From Geobacter sp. (GTDB taxonomy: Bacteria > Desulfobacterota > Desulfuromonadia > Geobacterales > DSM-12255): 7,413 bases of DNA. The stretch covers positions 1-7,413 of the forward strand of contig VEOV01000146.1 in assembly GCA_012026855.1 (NCBI GenBank), given 5' to 3'. Made by a program: the position numbers and the translations under genes. The notes under the pieces were generated by a model. The model saw only the letters and a list, made by a program, of their open reading frames with translations, ran no database searches and had not been told where the DNA came from. Shown here piece by piece: positions 1 through 4,407 of this stretch (positions within the stretch are counted from its first letter, which is position 1; every line of letters begins with the position of its first letter).

Positions 1-22
1 CAACAGCAACAGGACAAGATAA

Positions 23-3000
23 TTACGTCGCAGCATGGAGCATCCTGTCCAGACGATAGCCTGCCGCTCTGGCATCGTCCGAGAGAGTTTTTTTAACGGC
101 GGCAATGTCGGCAGCAGCCATAACCCTGTCACCGGTGGAGAGCACAACAGCAGTCAGCTCCAGCCAGTCGAGCAGCATTTCAAAGCGCTCCTTGACAAAC
201 CAGTCAAAACCGCCGCTCTTGTGCAGCCTGACAAAACGGGCGGCCAGAGGATCGGTAAACAGCAGTTGCACACCTTTGCCTGCTGACAGCAGCAGCTCCT
301 GCCAGCGCAGGATGGTAATAAAAAGATCCAGGACGGCACTGACTTCAAGCCCGGCAAGAGCGTCCGGCGTCTGCACCGCCTCGCCGGCCAGCTCCTCTTC
401 CAGGGGGCGGTCCAGGCCGTATTTCCGAACCAGCAGGGCAGTGGCCGCGGCACTTTCACCACCAGGCAGCAGCTCACCGCAGCGATGCAGCAACAGCCAG
501 GCAAATGCAACCAGCCTTGCCGTCTCCCCTTCAAGGAGCCCGCCGGGCCTGCCAGCCTCAGCTTCCAGGAAATCAAGCTCCGCAAGCAGTGTGGCGAGAG
601 CAGCGTCACAGGGCACGGCTGAACCTTCAATCTCAGCCAGGGCGGCGAAAAACTCCCTCTGCCCGGCGCTGAACTTTTTCTTGATGACTGCCAGGTCGGC
701 CGGAGCGAGTGCAGCAAACCCCTCAACCACCAGCCCTCTGAAATGCTCCGTGTGGACTCTGAGCTGATCGATGAGCGGCGCAAAGCGGATCTGCTTCACC
801 TCTTCATCCATGGAGGCGACCCCTCTGCCGCCAAGCTGGTGGCAGAGCGCCCCCCAGGTGCCGAACTCGTCGTCCCAGATCTCCCTGAAGTCCATCAGCA
901 CCCGGTATTCGTAGGCCTCAAGCCTTGCCTGCAGCCCCTCGTCACAGAGCTCACGGCCATTGGCAAGATATTCCAGGCCGTTGGAGTAGTCACGCCAGAT
1001 GTAGTAGTGGCGGCCATCCCCTTTGAAACCGAGGGACTCACCCAGGGTGGCGGTTACCGCTGCCGCCCCCTCGACCCCACCGGGAATAAAAGGAACGGAG
1101 TTGCGCAGCCTGCCGGTAACCGTTGCGAACCGGTTGTGGTAGATGACAATTGCCCGGTGCTCACCGGCCCTGTTGGAGTAGGCAAAGACATCCTCGTGCA
1201 GCTTGCCGTTATCCATGAAATCGTACAGCCTGAACTCCAGCGCCCCGGAGAAGAGCCAGCGGCGGCGCATGAGCGGAAAGATGCGTCGCTCGTGCTCCCT
1301 CACCAGGTGATCATCCACAGCCTCGTCCCAATAGGCCTGCTTGTACTCCATGCCGTACTTCTCGTGGAAGCCCTCCACCTGGCCATGGCCGAGCATGGGA
1401 AGGCCGGGCATAGTGACCAGCAGCACGGTGGCGCCGATATATTTGCTCTCCCGGCCAAACTGCTCGACGGCTGTCTTTTCATCGGGGTTGTTCATGAAGT
1501 TGACAAAGCGCTGCAGCACCTGGGGATTGAACTCCAGCACGTTCCTGATGGTCTGGCGGTACTTGGCGTTCTCCTCCATCTTGAGCATGTTCATGAAGGC
1601 GCTGTTGTACACCCGGTGCATCCCCAGGGTCCGGACAAAATACCCCTCCATCAGCCAGAAAGCCTCGGCCAGCAGCAGGGTATCGGGAGCATCGGCCCCG
1701 ATCCTGTCCACCACCTGGCGCCAGAACTCCTCCGGCATGGCTGCATCGAACTGCTCCCGGGTCATGCCGTAATCAGCACGGGAAGGGACCCCGTGGTGAC
1801 CCGGCTGGGGGAACCAGAGCCGCTGGTAATGTTTCTTGGCCAGGGTCATGGCAGCATCGAAGCGGATGATGGGGAACATCCGGGCCACGTGGAGAATGGT
1901 GTTGATGACCGCTTCCCGGACTTCCCGGTTCAGATAATCCAGCTGGGCAGTATCGTTCCACGGGGTGCTGGTGCCGTCATTGCCATGGTAGATAAAGCGG
2001 GTCCGGCCGTTGCGGTGGTCGAAGTGCTTGAAGACTACCGCCGCATCCCGCCGCTCCCAGTAGCCATCCTCGATATGCAGGCTGACTTCCGGCGAAGGAG
2101 AAAGATCCGTGCCGGTGAAACTGTAACCCGGATAGGGGGGGTAATCCAGCTGCACAAACCAGTCAGGGTGCTCCACTGTCCATTTTGAGTAAATGCCGGT
2201 GTGATTGGGCACCATGTCGCTTGCCAGCCTGATGCCATGCCTGAGAGCCCGCTCCTTCAGATCCAGCAGTGCCGCTTCGCCGCCAAGGTCTTCGGCAATG
2301 GTGTAATCGAACAGCGAGTATGCTGAAGAGATTGCCTCCGGGTTGCCGCAAAGCTGCTTGATCCGTTGCGATGTCGGAGAACGCTCCCACAGGCCAATCA
2401 GCCAGAGTCCGGTCACCCCCCAATCGGCAAGGATTGACAGCTCCTCCTCAGGAATCTGGTCAAGGGTCTTGATCTCTTTGTCATATTTTTTCGACAGCTG
2501 GCCAAGCCAGACATAGACCATTTTTGCCAGCAGCACCACATTTGGCATCCAGTCAGTGTCTGCGGAAAACCGCTCCGGCTCGGGATACCAGTCGCTGCCG
2601 GCGGCTGCGTCCGGCGGTGGGCCGTCAAACTCCAGCACCGGCGCACCGGCAGGCTCGCCGGCAGGTAGAAACATGCGCCCCTCTTCTTCAATCAGGGCTA
2701 CGGCGGTCAGTAATTCCGGGATGAACTCCTCTGGGACCAGTCCACCCCACTGCTGCTTGATAAATTTCAGCTGGTCAAGCAGTGACCCGGGAGCAACCCG
2801 CTGGGGGAGCCGAAGCATCTCGGGAAGGGTCATGCCGACACTCTCAACCGGCGGCGCCGCCGCCAGAAACTGCTCAAGCCCGTCAACCGCCCGCCTTGAT
2901 GCGGCTGCTGCCGCAAATTCGCTCCAGTCGATCACCTCGCGAAAACTATTCAAGGCACTGTTGGTGGCAGCAACAGAGAGCAGCAGCATTTCAGTGGCCA

Positions 3001-3436
3001 GCAGCGCTTCCCGTCCCGGAGCAACATCTGCGGTCAGCCATTCGGCAGGCTCCAAGAACGGATTATTCAGAAACGGCTCACCGGGAAAGAGCCTGCAGAA
3101 GTTGGCGGCCAGCTCCCTGGTTCCGGCTGACGACGGAGGGATACCGGCCGCTTGAAGCAGGCTTGGCAGAAGCTCCGGGCATTGGGTGTCAAGATAGCGG
3201 CCGACGAGATGACGCTGGACTTTAAGCTGCAGGCCGTAAAGGTTGAGTTCACCGGCTGTGACCGTTTTCCCCTCGGCAGTGAGCCTTGCCGCCAGTTCAC
3301 GATAAAAGGTGCTTTTCGGTTTCCCCAACTGGCGAATATCCCGGTGGGGGATAGCCAGGGAGAGCCGCTCCCACACTGAGCGGCGAATCTGCAATGAATA
3401 TGGAAAATACGAGGCTGTTTCAGCTGTTGTCATCAT
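23..3436 (-). CDS. Large GH13 (alpha-amylase superfamily) glycosidase/transglycosidase with N- and C-terminal extensions
   Basis: Predicted retaining alpha-glucan-active enzyme of 1137 residues, with no signal peptide, so probably cytoplasmic. The (beta/alpha)8 barrel runs from about residue 295 to 740. Visible GH13 motifs are region I DMVPNH (407-412), region II RFD with nucleophile D527, region III with acid/base E591 (LLLAEAFW), and region IV NFMNNPDE (646-653) with transition-state Asp D652. The usual region IV His is Pro (P651). A block at 363-386 (GN-x-SAYSLFDYTIAEDLGG) resembles the substrate-site entry of GH13 enzymes, and GLPMLGHGQ (678-686) is the late-barrel motif. About 295 residues before the barrel and 270 mostly helical residues after it are not domains I recognise; about 740-850 may be the C-terminal beta domain. 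The gene is far longer than a simple alpha-amylase (about 450-600 residues). Start: two tandem ATGs. The AAGAGAG Shine-Dalgarno-like stretch (3440-3446) sits 6 nt from the second ATG (3431-3433) and only 3 nt from the first, so the true start may be one codon later. It is divergent from the MerR gene. Exact substrate is unknown; a maltosyltransferase or phosphorylase-like activity is possible. GH13 membership is secure. Confidence 0.9.
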   Translation of the reverse strand: MMTTAETASYFPYSLQIRRSVWERLSLAIPHRDIRQLGKPKSTFYRELAARLTAEGKTVTAGELNLYGLQLKVQRHLVGRYLDTQCPELLPSLLQAAGIPPSSAGTRELAANFCRLFPGEPFLNNPFLEPAEWLTADVAPGREALLATEMLLLSVAATNSALNSFREVIDWSEFAAAAASRRAVDGLEQFLAAAPPVESVGMTLPEMLRLPQRVAPGSLLDQLKFIKQQWGGLVPEEFIPELLTAVALIEEEGRMFLPAGEPAGAPVLEFDGPPPDAAAGSDWYPEPERFSADTDWMPNVVLLAKMVYVWLGQLSKKYDKEIKTLDQIPEEELSILADWGVTGLWLIGLWERSPTSQRIKQLCGNPEAISSAYSLFDYTIAEDLGGEAALLDLKERALRHGIRLASDMVPNHTGIYSKWTVEHPDWFVQLDYPPYPGYSFTGTDLSPSPEVSLHIEDGYWERRDAAVVFKHFDHRNGRTRFIYHGNDGTSTPWNDTAQLDYLNREVREAVINTILHVARMFPIIRFDAAMTLAKKHYQRLWFPQPGHHGVPSRADYGMTREQFDAAMPEEFWRQVVDRIGADAPDTLLLAEAFWLMEGYFVRTLGMHRVYNSAFMNMLKMEENAKYRQTIRNVLEFNPQVLQRFVNFMNNPDEKTAVEQFGRESKYIGATVLLVTMPGLPMLGHGQVEGFHEKYGMEYKQAYWDEAVDDHLVREHERRIFPLMRRRWLFSGALEFRLYDFMDNGKLHEDVFAYSNRAGEHRAIVIYHNRFATVTGRLRNSVPFIPGGVEGAAAVTATLGESLGFKGDGRHYYIWRDYSNGLEYLANGRELCDEGLQARLEAYEYRVLMDFREIWDDEFGTWGALCHQLGGRGVASMDEEVKQIRFAPLIDQLRVHTEHFRGLVVEGFAALAPADLAVIKKKFSAGQREFFAALAEIEGSAVPCDAALATLLAELDFLEAEAGRPGGLLEGETARLVAFAWLLLHRCGELLPGGESAAATALLVRKYGLDRPLEEELAGEAVQTPDALAGLEVSAVLDLFITILRWQELLLSAGKGVQLLFTDPLAARFVRLHKSGGFDWFVKERFEMLLDWLELTAVVLSTGDRVMAAADIAAVKKTLSDDARAAGYRLDRMLHAAT

Positions 3437-3459
3437 TGGCTCTCTTTTCAGGTTGACTG

Positions 3460-3478
3460 ACGTGGCATCATAACACGT
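3460..3478. promoter_or_regulatory. Inverted repeat ACGTG-N9-CACGT, candidate operator
   Basis: Two perfect 5-bp arms are separated by 9 bp, and the inner AT..AT bases also pair about the centre at 3469. On the minus strand the dyad encloses the TATGAT -10 box of the GH13 promoter. On the plus strand it falls in the 19-bp spacer between a TTGACT (3453-3458) and a TATGAC (3478-3483), the geometry seen at MerR-activated promoters. The adjacent MerR gene is the obvious candidate ligand. Binding is inferred from position only. Confidence 0.35.
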
Positions 3479-3498
3479 ATGACAATTACAGACTGCAA
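3467..3498 (-). promoter_or_regulatory. Candidate promoter of the GH13 gene (extended -10)
   Basis: Read on the minus strand, there is a TATGAT -10 box (plus coordinates 3467-3472), five of six to consensus. It is preceded by TG one base upstream, giving an extended -10 (TGtTATGAT). The best -35 match, TTGCAG (3493-3498), is 20 bp away. That is longer than the sigma-70 optimum but typical of MerR-controlled promoters. Transcription would start near 3460, about 24 nt before the start codon. This is pattern matching only. Confidence 0.4.
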
Positions 3499-3503
3499 AG
3501 AAA

Positions 3504-3532
3504 TTGACATTGCCGGGCAGATGCCATAGAGT
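3504..3532 (+). promoter_or_regulatory. Candidate sigma-70 promoter of the MerR-family gene
   Basis: A perfect TTGACA -35 (3504-3509) is followed by a 17-bp spacer and TAGAGT (3527-3532), four of six to the -10 consensus. Transcription would start near 3539, leaving about 23 nt of leader before the ATG. A weaker alternative with a 19-bp spacer lies upstream at 3453-3483. Confidence 0.45.
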
Positions 3533-3540
3533 GTCACAAA

Positions 3541-3550
3541 TTTACGTAAA
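3541..3550. repeat. Perfect 10-bp palindrome TTTACGTAAA upstream of the MerR gene
   Basis: The palindrome lies between the candidate -10 box and the AGGAAG ribosome binding site of the regulator, at or just after the predicted transcription start. A bound protein there would block transcription, so an autoregulatory operator is possible. A similar TTAC-C-GTAA sequence lies at about 4073-4081 in the equivalent place before the cytochrome gene. At this length it could occur by chance. Confidence 0.3.
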
Positions 3551-3561
3551 AGGAAGCCAGA

Positions 3562-3954
3562 ATGAGCGAAGAAACACTCACACCTATCGGAGAACTGGCC
3601 ACCTCGCTGGGGCTTACCACCCGCACCCTGAGATACTGGGAGGAGGTAGGGATAATCGAATCTGCAGAGCGGGCTGATGGCGCTGCCAGAGGCTATACCC
3701 CCTATTTTGTCCGCCGGATAAAGTTCATCATGAAACTCAAGCATCTCGGCCTTACCATCCGTGAGATGCAGGCGCTCTATTCAGCCTACGGTGATGCCAA
3801 ACAGACCGACAGAATGTTGCCGGCGCTCATTGCCGTCCTTGAAGACCATGTTGAAAAGATCGACTCCAGAATCCAGAACCTGAACGCCCTGAGAACCGAG
3901 ATTGATGAGTACCGGCAGCGGATGTCCGACAAACTTGCCAACAGCCTGCAATAA
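3562..3954 (+). CDS. MerR-family transcriptional regulator
   Basis: A 130-residue DNA-binding regulator. The N-terminal winged helix-turn-helix (about residues 7-75) shows the MerR signature: IGELATSLGLTTRTLRYWEEVGII (9-32), the wing RGYTPYFVRRIKFI (43-56), and the second helix pair LKHLGLTIREMQALY (59-73). Residues about 85-125 form the helical dimerisation coiled coil. There is no C-terminal effector domain and no cysteine anywhere in the protein, so it is not a thiol metal or redox sensor of the MerR/ZntR/SoxR kind; the signal is unknown. Its length is typical of small MerR proteins. The ATG is preceded by AAGGAAG (3550-3556) at normal spacing, which supports this start. It is divergent from the GH13 gene and co-oriented with the cytochrome 146 bp downstream. 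MerR proteins usually act on their own or adjacent promoters by untwisting an overlong spacer. No convincing terminator follows; only the palindrome AACCCGGGTT (3954-3963) overlaps the stop. Confidence 0.92.
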   Translation: MSEETLTPIGELATSLGLTTRTLRYWEEVGIIESAERADGAARGYTPYFVRRIKFIMKLKHLGLTIREMQALYSAYGDAKQTDRMLPALIAVLEDHVEKIDSRIQNLNALRTEIDEYRQRMSDKLANSLQ

Positions 3955-4026
3955 ACCCGGGTTCGGCAGTTGCACATTGACTATATTCGTGTGAAGGGCC
4001 GGTTGCTGTAATTCCAGGCTCATTCC

Positions 4027-4067
4027 CCCAAAACAAAAAAGACCATTGCAGTCTTGTTTGTTTTGGG
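4027..4067. repeat. Inverted repeat with 17-bp arms, 7-bp loop, upstream of the cytochrome gene
   Basis: The left arm (4027-4043) and right arm (4051-4067) are reverse complements at 16 of 17 positions; the one mismatch is A4038 against G4056. The loop is CATTGCA. The arms are A- or T-rich with three G-C pairs at the outer end. The repeat overlaps the -35 box and spacer of the candidate cytochrome promoter, so it would be upstream of the transcript start and is better read as an operator than as an mRNA hairpin. It could alternatively end MerR transcription, but it lacks a GC-rich stem and a trailing T-run. Confidence 0.65.
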
Positions 4068-4074
4068 ATATATT
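4046..4074 (+). promoter_or_regulatory. Candidate promoter of the cytochrome c gene
   Basis: TTGCAG (4046-4051, three of six to the -35 consensus) and TATATT (4069-4074, five of six to the -10) are separated by exactly 17 bp. Transcription would start near 4081, giving a leader of about 20 nt. The -35 lies across the loop of the 4027-4067 inverted repeat and the right arm fills the spacer, so a protein on the repeat would compete with RNA polymerase. Confidence 0.42.
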
Positions 4075-4087
4075 ACCGTAAAATTTT

Positions 4088-4092
4088 GGAGG
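4088..4092 (+). promoter_or_regulatory. Ribosome binding site that fixes the cytochrome start
   Basis: GGAGG stands 8 nt before the ATG at 4101. It overlaps the TTG codon at 4086, and it is only 2 nt from the in-frame ATG at 4095. It therefore argues against both upstream starts and for 4101. Confidence 0.75.
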
Positions 4093-4100
4093 TTATGCCG

Positions 4101-4361
4101 ATGAAAAAAACTCTCTCCGCTTTCGTTGCACTTTCCGCCCTGCTTGCCGTTTCGACTTCCTTTGCCGCTTCCGGCCCTGATGGAGCGACACTTCTCAAGG
4201 AGCGGTGCGGTTCCTGCCACGCTGTTAGCCGCACCACCGGAGCAAAGAAAAGCAAAACAGATTGGGACAAGACTGTCGTCAGAATGATGGGCAAAGGGGC
4301 CAAACTCTCCCTGGAAGAAAGGCGCACTCTGGTCACCTACCTGGCCAACACCTACAAATAG
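4101..4361 (+). CDS. Small secreted monohaem c-type cytochrome
   Basis: An 86-residue precursor of a periplasmic electron carrier. The N-terminus MKKTLSAFVALSALLAV with a likely cleavage after residue 22 (SFA) is a classic Sec signal peptide, leaving about 64 mature residues. That is very short for a class I cytochrome c. One haem-binding CXXCH motif is present: CGSCH, C36, C39 and H40 in precursor numbering. M62 or M63 in the sequence W-DKTVVRMMGKGAKLS is the likely distal haem ligand. The end, LSLEERRTLVTYLANTYK, matches the C-terminal helix of small cytochromes c that pack on the haem. The start at 4101 is preferred because GGAGG lies 8 nt upstream and the signal peptide begins exactly there; in-frame TTG 4086 and ATG 4095 are poorer. 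The gene follows the MerR gene in the same direction but has its own candidate promoter. The partner redox protein is unknown. Confidence 0.9.
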   Translation: MKKTLSAFVALSALLAVSTSFAASGPDGATLLKERCGSCHAVSRTTGAKKSKTDWDKTVVRMMGKGAKLSLEERRTLVTYLANTYK

Positions 4362-4374
4362 GACTGCAGACCCT

Positions 4375-4407
4375 GCGGGAGCGGCACACCAGCTGCTCCC
4401 GCCCTTT
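4375..4407. terminator. GC-rich hairpin between convergent cytochrome and dehydrogenase genes
   Basis: GCGGGAGC (4375-4382) pairs perfectly with GCTCCCGC (4395-4402). The stem extends inward by a G-T wobble and two G-C pairs (4383-4385 with 4392-4394) to a 6-nt loop. On the plus strand it is followed only by CCTTT, a weak U-tract. On the minus strand the hairpin begins 5 nt after the TGA of the dehydrogenase and no T-run follows. It probably serves both genes as a terminator or 3' end stabiliser; intrinsic strength is doubtful. Confidence 0.6.

Noticed and set aside
743..2188. 481-codon plus-strand open frame opposite the GH13 gene
   Set aside because: It lies wholly antisense to a gene with clear catalytic motifs. 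Its translation is a low-information His/Val/Gly/Pro-rich sequence with no recognisable domain, as expected for the mirror frame of GC-rich coding DNA.
3448..3744. 98-codon minus-strand open frame over the MerR gene and intergenic region
   Set aside because: It covers the promoter region and the helix-turn-helix coding part of a clear MerR gene; its product has no recognisable features.
3947..3974. Possible terminator after the MerR gene (TGCAA/TTGCA arms, AACCCGGGTT palindrome)
   Set aside because: The arms are only 5 bp, the palindrome has no loop, and no T-run follows, so no intrinsic terminator can be claimed.
3971..4012. Second cytochrome promoter from TTGACT (3977-3982) and TGTAAT (4007-4012)
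   Set aside because: The spacer is 24 bp, too long for sigma-70 and longer than MerR-type promoters.
4086..4100. Five-codon N-terminal extension of the cytochrome from TTG 4086
   Set aside because: The extension overlaps the GGAGG ribosome binding site and would add residues ahead of a canonical MKKT signal peptide; the ATG at 4101 is far better placed.
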